This document shows positions 30,401-39,344 of a stretch of DNA of 64,000 nucleotides, piece after piece. How positions within the stretch are numbered: position 1 is the first letter of the stretch; every line of letters starts with the position of its first letter. This DNA is from Auriscalpium vulgare. Its lineage: Eukaryota; Basidiomycota; Agaricomycetes; Russulales; Auriscalpiaceae. The stretch is taken from assembly GCA_019915015.1 (NCBI GenBank), contig JAHBBC010000010.1:1364001-1428000 (forward strand). Direction: 5' to 3'. The notes below the pieces were generated by a model. The model saw nothing but the letters and a program-made list of their open reading frames with translations. It did no database searches and was not told the DNA's origin. The translations under genes and the position numbers were made by a program.

Positions 30401-31249
30401 GTGGTCACGGACAACGGCGCACCGTTCGTGTCGGCCTTGGAATCCCTGTCGCATAAGTATGGAGTCCGGCACATTCGAATATCGGGATATAATTCGCGAG
30501 CCAACGGAATAGTCGAGCGGTCTCACTTCGACGTACGTCAAGCGCTCTACAAGGCAGCCGATGGAAATGCTGCAAAATGGTCATCGGTTGCGTACTCGGT
30601 ATTCTGGTCGGACAGGATAACGATCAGGCGGAGGATGGGCTGCTCGCCATACTTCGCGGTAACAGGAACGCAGCCGCTAATGCCGCTGGATATCATCGAG
30701 GCTTCATACTTGATGCCTCCGCCCGAGTCTCTACTGTCTTCCACAGACCTCATAGCGCGCAGGGCAATGGCCCTACAAAAGAGAAAAGCCCAGTTAAGGA
30801 CCATCCACGACAAAGTCTTTGAAGCGCGACGTATCGCGGCGGTAAAGTTTGAACGTGACCACGAAGCGACGATTCGCGACTACAATTTCAAGAGAGGCGA
30901 CTTGGTCCTCCTACGGTTCACGCGGTACGAGAAGTCATTAGATCGAAAAATGCTTCCGCGCTACGATGGACCGTTCGTGGTAATTGGCCGACGGAAAGGA
31001 GGACCTTACGTGCTTGCGGACCTCCACGGTGCGCTCTTCGACCGACCGGTCGCGGAGTTTCGCGTCCTGCCTTACTTCGCGCGAACGAACATTGCGCTGC
31101 CAGAGTTGCCCGAATTTCTGGACGTCCCACAGTCCAGGGTGGACGAGCTACTTCATGAAGATAGGCAGGATCACGATGCCATTCATGAAGAGGAAGCAGA
31201 CGACCCCACCAGGGAAGACGATGACCAGGACGACGAGATCACCGTCTAA
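27464..31249 (+). CDS. pol: pol: reverse transcriptase, RNase H, integrase
   Basis: The frame is open from upstream of 27,464 to 31,249; the first ATG is at 27,548. In order: an acidic linker; reverse transcriptase with LRIVHSLEPLN, LPMGWTNS and the catalytic FIDD at about 28,622-28,633 (equivalent to YxDD); RNase H with ILAVDTSYIAVGFLLSQ and LELYGLFRALRALK; integrase with the HHCC zinc motif (HDDVGHKGVYATR through CHICE), then DDE residues in YADTMHMP, VTDNGAPF and NGIVERSHF. The C-terminus is acidic; I see no chromodomain. It has no own start near the frame beginning, so expression by frameshift is likely. No stops interrupt it. Confidence 0.9.
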   Translation, partial: SRLEDLLEDQEEVGLVVGFEPDKPDTLRMESLVYLESSPTIEDVQSAYLSVCDLPEEYAGVFAKRAEEGEEEEERARAGTFIWTAADWGDGESGREREEETDRGELQPTAMQREVFAATKKRYKPAHLKVKPIRTDLPEHFRILREISGDPLADMPPLPEKPPDFVPTGRYTAERREQFDRVHDGDFLWPEERKLMHAFMCAQNEAFAWDDSERGRFREDFFPPVTIPVVPHRPWVQRNIPIPPGIYDKVMALIKTKIAAGVYEDSNSSYRSRWFCVVKKDGTSLRIVHSLEPLNAVTIAHSGVPPFPDHLAEQFAGRPCGGILDLYVGYDERRLDEASRDLTTFQTPYGAKRLVTLPMGWTNSVPIFHDDVTFILQPEIPHITVPFIDDVPLKGPDSDYRTEGGGYETIPGNNGIRRFVWEHFNNVNRVVQRMRYCHGTFSGWKSQLCVPEFYVVGHRCTPQGRMADEEKVAKIRNWGPCTDLSDVRAFLGTVGVLRIFIRNFAHRAHALTHLTRKDVPFEWGPEQSRAMEDLKEAVLASPALLPIDYTSEAPVILAVDTSYIAVGFLLSQADPNVPQDRKRRRYSRFGSIALNDREARFSQPKLELYGLFRALRALKVYLIGVRNLTIEVDARYIKGMLENPDLEPSASMNRWIIGILMFHFELVHVPGLFHGPDGLSRRRRQPGDALEQEDDFDDWVDAVYGFAHIVNMVVPKTAQERASRRQDGWTGPGSIPDEHGAGSSQDAIRREEARRSHDEPADVWATTVQMQPAPVQDATYRDVPRSDKAHEADKRLELVRDWLGTLARPADLTDEQFARFARYALQFFKDGDRLFKRHHQGRHQLVLGGDRRIAVLKAAHDDVGHKGVYATRMMLLERFWWPYVDADVAWWVRTCHICETRLVRHSLIPPTVATPANLFAKMYADTMHMPASGGFKYIVQGRCSVTHYPEWRMLRAETADAIAKWIFEDVLCRWGALREVVTDNGAPFVSALESLSHKYGVRHIRISGYNSRANGIVERSHFDVRQALYKAADGNAAKWSSVAYSVFWSDRITIRRRMGCSPYFAVTGTQPLMPLDIIEASYLMPPPESLLSSTDLIARRAMALQKRKAQLRTIHDKVFEARRIAAVKFERDHEATIRDYNFKRGDLVLLRFTRYEKSLDRKMLPRYDGPFVVIGRRKGGPYVLADLHGALFDRPVAEFRVLPYFARTNIALPELPEFLDVPQSRVDELLHEDRQDHDAIHEEEADDPTREDDDQDDEITV

Positions 31250-31272
31250 AAAGTACCGCCCAACACTACGGC

Positions 31273-31308
31273 GACTGAGGACAGTCGATATTTCAGTTGG
31301 GGGGAGGA
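31273..31308 (+). other. internal polypurine-tract copy after pol
   Basis: 36 bases match 36,563-36,598, just upstream of the 3' LTR, in 29 positions, with an uninterrupted 16-base core TTTCAGTTGGGGGGAG. It sits just after the pol stop. It may prime a second plus strand or mark where the cargo was inserted. The rest of 31,250-31,721 shows no gene. Confidence 0.7.
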
Positions 31309-31721
31309 TTAGACGGTGGTATTTAGGACTGAACAGCTGGAAGTACGAATGGAGACGAGTCAGGACGATAAGTCGAGGTCGCGAGCGCTAGCGAAGCTCG
31401 GACTGGGCAGGCACCGACTAAGGCTTCAAGGGTCTGGAACAAGGCTGAGGTCGCGCCGGAAACGCGATAGGACACGCTCACACTGTGACACAAGCAATGG
31501 ACTCTATTCACAACATAGCAGGATAGCGAATTCTATGTACACAGCAAAGAGGTAGCGACGGATAGCGAACAACTATGAACAGACCGATAACGAGCGGACA
31601 ACACGACAGCGAGACGCCGAAACCCCCACCTAGGACACGAGGAACGCCCCCCGCATCGAAGCACCAAGGCCCTCTGCTGTTGAAGCAGGGGCGACTCCTT
31701 TTGAAGAAGGCTCGCAAGCGG

Positions 31722-33422
31722 CTAAGCGGCGGGCGCGGGGTCAGCGGGACCATCAGCCGCGGCGGAGGGCGGCGTGCCGACATCCTCGAAGAAGGGAGCG
31801 GCGGCGGTAGGCATGGTAGGGCCGGGGGCAGGGTCCGACGCGGGAGGAGCGGCAGCGGCGAGCGGCGAGAAGGGCGCGGCGGGAGCAACCGGAGGCACGG
31901 GGGAAGGAAGGCGAGAGGCGCGACCGACGAGAGGCACGACGGCGGCGCTAGGCAGCGGGAGGGAAGAGGCGATGAGAGCCGACGAGGGTGGCGCGAGGAG
32001 GAGGCGCGAGGCAGGCCTGGCCGGCGCGGGAGAAGAGGCGCGCAACGCGGGGGGAGCAGGGAGAGGGATGCGGCGCGGCGGATCGAAGGGGCCAACCTGC
32101 GGCGAGATGAGGCCCCCAGCAGGCGCAGGGAACGCGGGGTCGCCGAGCTGCTGCAGGGTCTGCCAGACCCAGTTCCGCTCAGCGACGATGCCGCGGGCCC
32201 GGGCGTCGAGCGTCGCGTAGTTGACGCTGATGGTGTTGAGCTCCTCCGTGAGCGCGTTGTAGGTCCGGAAAAGCTGCGGCGGGGAGTCGTAGCGGAGGAT
32301 GGGGACGGCGCCGGCAGGGTCGGGGTGGTCGGCCCAGTCGAAGGCGGAGGACCGGGGACGGACATGGATGCCGGCAGGGTCGACATCCTGCGAGACTCCG
32401 TCGCTGCCCACCACGTAGAAGTGCGTCCCGCGGACACCGTCGTCGCACTTGTGGTGGCCCACGAAGCAGCGATGGCACTGGCGGCCGCTGACGTCCGTGA
32501 AGAAGCACGTGGGGTGGGAGTCCATCGTGGCGCAGCGGTAGCAGGGGGCGGAAGCCTGAGGGTCGGAGTGTGAGCGGCGCAACACGACGGACAAGAAAAG
32601 GGCGACGTACCTGAAGGCGGCGGCCCGGGAAGGTGTCAGCGACGGGGATCTTGGCGCCCTTGACGGAGGTGGAAGGGTCGGCGGCGGGCGCGGGGGAGCC
32701 GGCCTCGGAAGAGGGGACAGTGGCGGCGGGCGGAGGCACGAGGGAGCCGGAGGGGACGTTGGCAGGGCGCTTGGAACTGCGGACGGCTTTGCCCTTGCCC
32801 TTCGTCTTGGCGGCGGCGGGGACTGATCGGGGGGCGGGGAGTTTGGTGGCGCCGCGGGTGCGCTGCGCGACGGGCTCCTGCGGGTCCCCCGCCTCATCTA
32901 GCTCGTCGACCTCGGCCTCGGCGTCAGCCTCGGAGGGGGCGGACTCGCGGTTGCGCTTGGTGGGCGGCGGGGAAGCGCGGGCGGCGGCGCGGTGAGGCGT
33001 GGAGGAGACCGGGGGGCGGACAGAAGGCGCGGGGAGGGCACTGTCGGCGCGGGCCCGCTTGCCAGCCTGACGGGAGAGAGGAGCGGCGACGGGAGTGGAG
33101 TAGGGGATGGCGGGTGAGGACGGCGTGGGGGAGGGGCCGGAGGACGGCCAGGCGTCGACAACGGCGGACACGGCCCCGATCCTGTCCAGCACCTCGGACG
33201 GCGGGGGGTCCTCCCCCAACGCCTCAGCATAGGCGGACTGGACACAAGGGAGGGTCAGCAGAGCGTCGGGAGCGAGAGGCCGTGGGCACTCACCGTGGCC
33301 GACTCCCAGTTCGCGGCGAACTCGCCGTAGTGGGCGGAGTCGACTGTGGGGAGGGAGGCGACGAGCGCTTCTACGGCGGACAGCCGTTTCCTGAGGTTGA
33401 TGGGGCGGGAGAACGCAGACAT
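31722..33422 (-). CDS. antisense cargo gene C: Zn2Cys6-like protein, 529 aa
   Basis: Three exons (33,422-33,294, 33,237-32,611, 32,555-31,722) are joined by 56- and 55-bp introns with CTGAC/CTCAC branch sites, all phase 0. The N-terminus MSAFSRPINLRKRLSAVEAL is probably helical. A long Pro/Ser/Ala-rich linker carries basic patches (KRARA, KTKGKGKAVRSSKR). At residues 257-289 there is CYRCATMDSHPTCFF...CHRCFVGHHKC, spaced CX2CX8CX9CX2CX6C. This is close to the fungal binuclear Zn2Cys6 cluster, but with 8 rather than 6 residues in the first loop. The rest is Pro/Ala-rich. DNA binding is inferred. The start was chosen at the ATG following a CT-rich leader; an in-frame ATG lies 23 codons upstream. 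Confidence 0.7.
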
Positions 33423-33701
33423 GGCCAGGGACGGGGGGAGATAGGGAGAGGTGAGGGGAGGAAAGAGAGAGACGGAGAGGTCGAGGCGCAACGCGTCGCG
33501 TTAAGACGGGGCGCCGCGCCAGCGTGTGGGTTTTTGCTTCCGACGTGGAAGCAGAGCGGGCCCGCCGGGCCGCGACAGGTGCGGCGCTTACCTTCCCACG
33601 GCTTAGCGAGCGTTCGCGCGCGAGTCAAGAAGAAGGGATAGGGAACGGAATGGCATTACTGGGCCCTAAGGGCGCCTTGGGCAAATTACAGGAATCGCTC
33701 G

Positions 33702-34883
33702 CTACGCGGGCGCACCGGACCCAGACGCACCATTGGGCGCGGGAGTCCGGGCGCGGTTACCCCCATTCCTACGACCAGCCCGTCGACTCAGGGCATCAGG
33801 AGGCCTCGGGCCCACGACCTCAACAAGGTTGGGGACCCCCCACGAGAACGCGATAGAGCCGCGGCGGATGACTCGGTGAGTAAGCGGCGGGAAGGGAAGG
33901 GCGGTAAGCATACGGCGCATAGGACCGGCACCGGCGAGGTGGTCGAGGACCGCGGCAACTTCGCAGGCATCGTACAGCAGCTTTCCCGCGGTGCCTTCGA
34001 GGCGAGTGACGGCGTGGCGCAGGTGGCTGGCGTTCAATTGGTCCGCCCAAACGAAGTCGCGAAGCTCCGCGACCAACTTGAGGCCGGGAACGAGATAGTC
34101 GGCGGCTTCACGGACGTTCGCACGATGGGCAGCCTGCAACGAGGGACTCGCGGCCGCAAGGAAGTCGAGGACGCCAATGTCGCGGGGGTGGGTCATTCCG
34201 ATCACGGCGCGGTTCAAGGGGAGCATGAGGGCCCCGACCAGCCCGTCGGCGTGGTCGAGGTCGTCACTCAAACGATCGAGGTCGCGGAGGAATAACTCGG
34301 CAACGCGGGTGGCAAGGCCGTCGGGACGGGGGGCAAACTCGGGGCCGAACAGCGCTGCCAAGTTGACCTCGAAAGTTGCCCGGCCGTGAAGTTGGTGACG
34401 GTACAGCAACCAAACGGAGCGCTCCACCAGGTGGGCCAAGGAGTCCACATGGACCACGTGAGGAAGCAGAGCGACGCTGGGTGGCTGCCCCGGGGCGTTG
34501 TCCCCTCCGAACGGAATATTTCCTACGATATTCGCGCGAATGGGGGCGGTTTGTTCGAACGTTTCGGGAAAGCGCTCCGCTAGGTAGGAGAGCGTCGAGA
34601 CGACGGTCATGGACGCGAGGGCCGGTAGGGTAAAATGCGACGTCTCGCGATGGTCCTGCTGAAAAGGGGGGAAGAAGCGAAGACAACGTCAGTACGAGGC
34701 CGGGATGAGGGAAAAGAGGGCCGCGGGACGACGCACCAATAGGTCGGAGATCTCCTGAAGCCAGGCAACGGCGGCCGCGGGAAACGAGGAAGCGTCGGCA
34801 CCAGGCAAGGGCACCTCAACCGGATGTATCAACAGCTGGTACAGCCGGAAACGCGAAAACGCGCGGAGTAGGACGGCCTGCAT
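33702..34883 (-). CDS. antisense cargo gene B, 367 aa
   Basis: Two exons (34,883-34,737 and 34,658-33,702) are joined by a 78-bp phase-0 intron (GTGCGT donor, CTGAC branch, TTTTCAG acceptor). A TATA-like CTATATGAGG lies about 70 bp upstream on the same strand. It starts MQAVLLRAFSRFRLYQLL and is mainly helical and leucine/alanine-rich (LAHLVERSVWLLYRHQLH, TRVAELFLRDLDRLSDDL), with a disordered basic C-terminus (RRAGRRNGGNRARTP). It has no signal peptide, membrane segment or catalytic motif that I recognise. It could be a distant relative of gene A, which has a similar helical layout and size. The function is unknown. Confidence 0.65.
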
Positions 34884-35222
34884 GTGGAGGAGGTAGTCGG
34901 GCGGACTGGGGCGTTGAGGGTGTTTTTGGAAAAGGCCATCGTCGCAGCCCCCTCATATAGGCGGCGCGAGTAGGGAAAGGGGCACACCATCGCGGCGTCG
35001 CGATACAGCGCGAAGACCAAAACATGAGGGTCTCGCCGGAGTTCCGGCCAACGTGGGTTATCGCGACAGATCGCGACCCAGACGGAGCCTCCGGCATGGG
35101 CCCAGGAGCTTATCGCAAGGCATCGCGAAACGTGGCACAGGGACAGGGGGAAGCCGCACATGGCTCCTGGTTCCATTTCAATAGCTATGGAACATTCTAC
35201 AGACATTGGCCCGGGAATATAC

Positions 35223-36471
35223 CTATTCCTCGCGCTCCATCAGAAGCTCGATCACCTCCCCCTCCTCGACTTCTTCCGAGCTGGCGATGGGCGGCGGTAT
35301 CTCCCCGGCGTAGGTAGGAGACGCGGAGGGGGCCGTCGGCGCTGGTACCGTGGGGTGCGCGGGGAAGGGAAGAGGGCCCGGCTGGTCCGAGGGATGGACT
35401 ATGGCATCGAAGCCTAGGGGTATCTCAGCTATGGCTTGGGAAGAGGAGATGTGCGAGAGGCGCGCAGAACTGATCTGCTCGATGGCGCGAATCGAGGCCA
35501 CGCTGATATCCTGGACCAGGAAGTCTGCGGGCTGGAGGTTGGCCAGGAGGCGGGACCCTAATCCCCATGCGTCCAGCATCCCGCCCATACAGGTTGCCAT
35601 CGCGGCCCAGCGCATGTCGAGGCGATCCAACACCAGTGGCCAGTCCGCCCAAATATCGCGAAACGTGTCGAAGGCCTCGGAAATGGTGGTAAAGTCCCGT
35701 AACATATCCACCGAGTCCTCCGCGAGGCCCCCCAATAGGTAGTACACCACGCCCGTGGTGAGGCGGCCCGCGTAGGCACGAGAGTGGGGGGAGCTGGAGG
35801 CACCACGGACGTGGTAGGCCAGGGCGCGGCACACGGCGTCTTCGCGGGTAATAACAAACATCCCATGGACGGCCCGGGCGTCGAAATCACGTAGGAGCCA
35901 GCTCTGCATCCCCTGAGGACGCAGGGTGGGGAAGGCGCCATGCAACTCCGTGATTTCATGGAGGTAGGATTCGACAGAACCGTCTCCGAAGTAGTACACG
36001 GTCCAGAGCCCAGCCTCCACGATGGTGATCAAGACGTGGAGTTCCGCGTCGGTAGCGTCGGCAGGGAAGGGGGAGAACATCTGGGACCACCGCGGGCTGG
36101 CGCGCGCTGAGTCGGGGAGGGTACGCATGAGGGTGCCCTCGAAGCGCTGGGCGAGAGGGGCGGACGCTGGAACGAGCTTCACCATGAACTCGAGGATCGG
36201 CGAAGTGAAGTGGAAGGCAAGATCGCGCAGGCTGCGGGACGCGCGGATTGAAGAAAGGGTCTGGAATTGAGTTCATCATCAGCCAATCCGGGAAAAGACG
36301 CGGTCGGGGACCAGCACGCACCACGAGCTGGTTGACTTTGTCGGCCCACTCTAGACGTAGCGCAACCTCCCGTTCGGCATCCCCAAGGTCAAAACCAGCG
36401 AAGGGGGCCTGCGTCAACAGGCGGAGGAGGTCGAGGTTGTCGGCGGTGGCAGACGCTGCGGGGAGGGACAT
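35223..36471 (-). CDS. antisense cargo gene A, 395 aa
   Basis: Two exons (36,471-36,322 and 36,260-35,223) are joined by a 61-bp phase-0 intron (GTGCGT donor, CTGATGA branch, CCAG acceptor). The TATA box CATATAAGGG lies at 36,531-36,540, 60 bp upstream of the ATG. It starts MSLPAASATADNLDLLRLL. The body is helical with hydrophobic stretches (VLITIVEAGLWTVYYFGDG, GVVYYLLGGLAEDSVDML), then a Pro/Ala-rich segment and an acidic end (SSEEVEEGEVIELLMEREE). I do not recognise the family. It is the cargo gene nearest the 3' LTR and is transcribed away from it, so minus-strand promoter activity would start just inside the LTR. Confidence 0.7.
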
Positions 36472-36562
36472 CGCGGGACAGAAATCGGCAAAGGGATGCT
36501 ACAAGCGACGTTATCGCGAAAGGTCGCGACCCCTTATATGCCGCTTCCGCACGGTTCCTGGC

Positions 36563-36599
36563 AACTGGGGACAGTTGCAGTTTCAGTTGGGGGGAGAAA
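36563..36599 (+). other. polypurine tract before the 3' LTR
   Basis: GGGGGGAGAAA (36,589-36,599) directly abuts the 3' LTR, the standard place for priming plus-strand DNA synthesis. It is preceded by the block repeated at 31,273. Confidence 0.8.
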
Positions 36600-37256
36600 T
36601 GATAGGTTCAGGCCGCGGGCAAGCGTGTAGCGAGACGTCGCGAGACGGGGAAGCAGCATGCGAGGCGCAGGGTCGCGGGAGCGGGGGTGATGGGAACGTG
36701 GTCCGGCGACCCAGGAGCAACCGGGACTGGCGACGGAACGGATCACCGGAACGGGCTAGATCGGGAGGGCTTAGCGACGTAGGTAGAGCCACTACTTAGG
36801 GAGCTGCGCGAGACGTAGCAACCCAATCAACCTGTGGGCGGCGCAAGCCACCCACACCCTTTACCTCACAGAAACTGTAGCCTGAGGCGCTACCAGACTT
36901 AGGAAGGAAGGACCCCACCGATGTGGGAACAGGTAGGCAGGCGGACAGGCAAGAGGGGGTGCGACGGCCCATAGGCGGATGCTTCGCACACGGGTGCGAA
37001 GCACTCGGAGGAGGATCCCGTAGGGGGCATCCCCAGGCAGGTGAGTGTTTAGTTTGGTGTTTAGGCGGTAGGAGGTGGCCCCGCACGACCGCGGGGAGGG
37101 CACGAAGCGCAACAGCGACACGAACACCTTCCCCCCTCAGCAAGACTAGTCACCCGGACTGGATCGCGACGTATAGGAGGCAGTGTTGGTGGTTGTTGTC
37201 CCGTGAGGCACTCGCCGCACGCCCCGCTAGGGTCCGTCCCGGGTGATAGCGTATCA
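36600..37256 (+). repeat. 3' LTR, 657 bp
   Basis: Same length and, as far as I can read, the same sequence as the 5' LTR, with the hairpin at 36,981-37,002. It is followed by the CCGT target duplication. Confidence 0.93.
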
Positions 37257-37340
37257 CCGTTTCAAAGTTAGACGTTAGCTACGGAGACTATGTTGCGAAG
37301 GCTCCGGCGTGATGCCAACATCAGTCGGAGTCGTGCTGGC
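37257..37340. repeat. continuation of dispersed repeat copy B
   Basis: The sequence after the CCGT (for example ACGGAGACTATGTTGCGA and TGATGCCAACATCAG) matches copy A at about 430-482. The LTR element therefore inserted inside this repeat. From 37,341 to 37,916 I see no gene, only the hairpin listed next and an A/T-rich stretch. Confidence 0.7.
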
Positions 37341-37688
37341 GCCGTGCACAAAAGCGTACGGCATTGTAGGCTTGTACCCATCACCCCTTCGAGATTCTAG
37401 GGGTATTGGGTAGAGGGATGCCGATGAGTCAAGACACGATGAGACCAAATCCGAAGACAACTTCAATTCGACTGGGAGCCGCGAGCAGTGACGGCGCGGA
37501 GACGAGATCACGTGGGGCGTCAACTTGATGACGTCGTTACAGTCTACTGTGCCGACGGGCGGTAAGAGGTTTGGCGCGCGGCCGGCCGGTCGATTGGCAC
37601 CACACAGGACCTCGGGTCCAATATCCGACGCCGGGCATCCTCCGGGCATTCGATATTCCCGGCGTCTGCCCGCACCCTGCCCAGGTCC

Positions 37689-37738
37689 GGGCATCCTCTG
37701 GGCATCCTCAGGATTTTCCGCGTGTCCAGAGGATGCCC
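37689..37738. other. 13-bp inverted repeat (hairpin)
   Basis: GGGCATCCTCTGG at 37,689-37,701 and its perfect complement CCAGAGGATGCCC at 37,726-37,738 are separated by 24 bases. Shorter GGGCAT copies surround it. It may be a small decayed element; no gene overlaps it. Confidence 0.5.
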
Positions 37739-37916
37739 TGAGCTGGTCGACGGAGCGCAGGTCAAAATCAGGTCCGGGCCTTGCTCGCTGTTCCCAAATA
37801 TTTTTGCTCATTTTCATTCAAATTACGCTCAAAATACGATTTAAATAGTGCATATATTCGCAAATTCTAGTTACATGCTACAGAGCGACTATACTACACA
37901 ATTGTATCCCTAGTAG

Positions 37917-38313
37917 CTACAGAAATACAGTTCCTGCCTGCTGACGGAGGAGTTCAGTGACATGCGAGTGAAAGGACCGACGAAAAAGGTGCTTACCGGC
38001 CGCAACACGTACAAAATTTCGGTGGCCATTGAGGTCGACTGCAAAGAACCAATTGAGCTCGAGCACTCTACAAGGGGTGGGTGCTCACCGTTGACGTCGA
38101 CTTCCGGCGCATATACGCTGCAAATTGCAGGAGTTAGCAGCCTGCTTTCTGGAAGACTCGACGCAGCACATACCTCTCGGCGGCGAGTCTCGGATGTCAA
38201 GCCTTGCTGAGACACTATATAGTCAAGTGTCAGTCCGGGTGCTGGCTGATACGAGTTGAAGCTGCTCACCAACGACGCATACGATGGCGAGGGGAGTCGC
38301 GGAGTAGCGGCAT
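37917..38313 (-). CDS. five-exon micro-gene, 58 aa, or a spliced non-coding RNA
   Basis: Exons 38,313-38,270, 38,214-38,174, 38,117-38,089, 38,038-37,997 and 37,937-37,917 are joined by four canonical introns of 55, 56, 50 and 59 bp, two with clear branch sites (CTGAC, CTAAC). The ATG frame stays open through all joins: it starts MPLLRDSPRHRMRR, is basic, and ends EILYVLRPAGTVFL. A TATA box (CGTATATATAG) lies about 70 bp upstream. The arrangement of promoter and introns is persuasive, but the peptide has no family that I know, so a spliced long non-coding RNA is an equal possibility. Confidence 0.45.
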
Positions 38314-39344
38314 GGTGGCGGGGAAAGGTGGGAGAAGTGGGGAAAGAGCGAACGAAGGGGACGGGCGACGCAGTGACGCTATATATACGGCCCCATCCCC
38401 AGCTTTCGCACGGGGTCCAGATGGCCGTTGCGGCGCGACTGGGCGGGCAGCGCGACTCAGACTTGGGGGGACGCGTCGCCTCGCGTCACGCGTTGTTTGG
38501 CTATGTGTAGGAGACCAAATAAAGGCCACTGCGCCCTGCTCTGGACAGCTCACGACTTCCTCTGGATCTGGTGCGAGAGCGGATCAGTTCCGGACAGCTC
38601 AGCGCCTTCCGTATTCCCTGAGCTCCACAGCTCCGGACATTTTGGGCCGATGTGCTGTGCCAGCAGTACTGCACCGGCGTGTACCCAGTTCAAAGTCGAT
38701 CGAACAAGCGTGCTGTGATTACCAGTGTATCGTACTGTACTTTTTCCACTTTATGGAATGTCGTGAGGGATTATGCATGTGCGGCGCGGAGGGTAAGGTC
38801 GTGAAGGAGTACGAGTACAGTACAGGATACAGCGGTCGTCAATTTATTTCGAGAAAGTCGTAAGAGTGCAAGTGCAAAAAAACATGTTTCAAAGCAGGCA
38901 AGGCAGGCGGGATGGTGCGTAGGGATGACAAGATGACTGGTATCGAATGCGGCGGGGTAAGGTTTACAGAAAGACAAGATTGAATGAAATGACGCAATGA
39001 CGAACCAGCCCTTTGGAAGAGAAATCGAGAACAAATGCGCGGAGAATAAATAGTGAGATGATGTATACATCATGTTTGCACGGAGCACGCTTGAGGTGCT
39101 TTTCAAGAAGGCGAAGCGCCGGCCGGAGGTCAGATGGTGGGCAGATGACATGACGAGGGCAGGTGCCCGTTTCCGCGAGGCTGGCAGTTTGGCATTGGAC
39201 GAGCGATCGGTGGGACGCAGGTGGATGGGGTGCAGCACCGGCACCGTTCAGGCCCAGGAGGATGGTACACCTGCGTTCAAAAGCAATCAGAGCTGCACAT
39301 CCACCCTCCAACGAAAGGATGCTCACCTCCATTGGCGAACATTC

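Larger units (their letters stand above)
23704..37256 (+). mobile_element. Ty3/gypsy LTR retrotransposon with three antisense cargo genes, 13,553 bp
   Basis: It has two 657-bp LTRs (23,704-24,360 and 36,600-37,256) that I find identical on reading, with TGATA...TATCA ends. A 4-bp CCGT duplication flanks it (23,700-23,703 and 37,257-37,260). The order is LTR, primer site, gag with zinc knuckle, protease, reverse transcriptase/RNase H/integrase, 5.3 kb of cargo with three minus-strand genes, polypurine tract, LTR. Integrase after RNase H places it in Ty3/gypsy. It is about twice the size of a plain gypsy element. Identical LTRs point to a recent insertion. Confidence 0.92.

Noticed and set aside
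30900..31249. A chromodomain at the end of integrase
   Set aside because: I looked for the aromatic-cage pattern usual in fungal chromoviruses; the C-terminus is acidic and lacks it.
38204..38863. A 219-codon plus-strand frame
   Set aside because: It overlaps the minus-strand micro-gene and its TATA box, has no homology I recognise and reads like composition-driven sequence.
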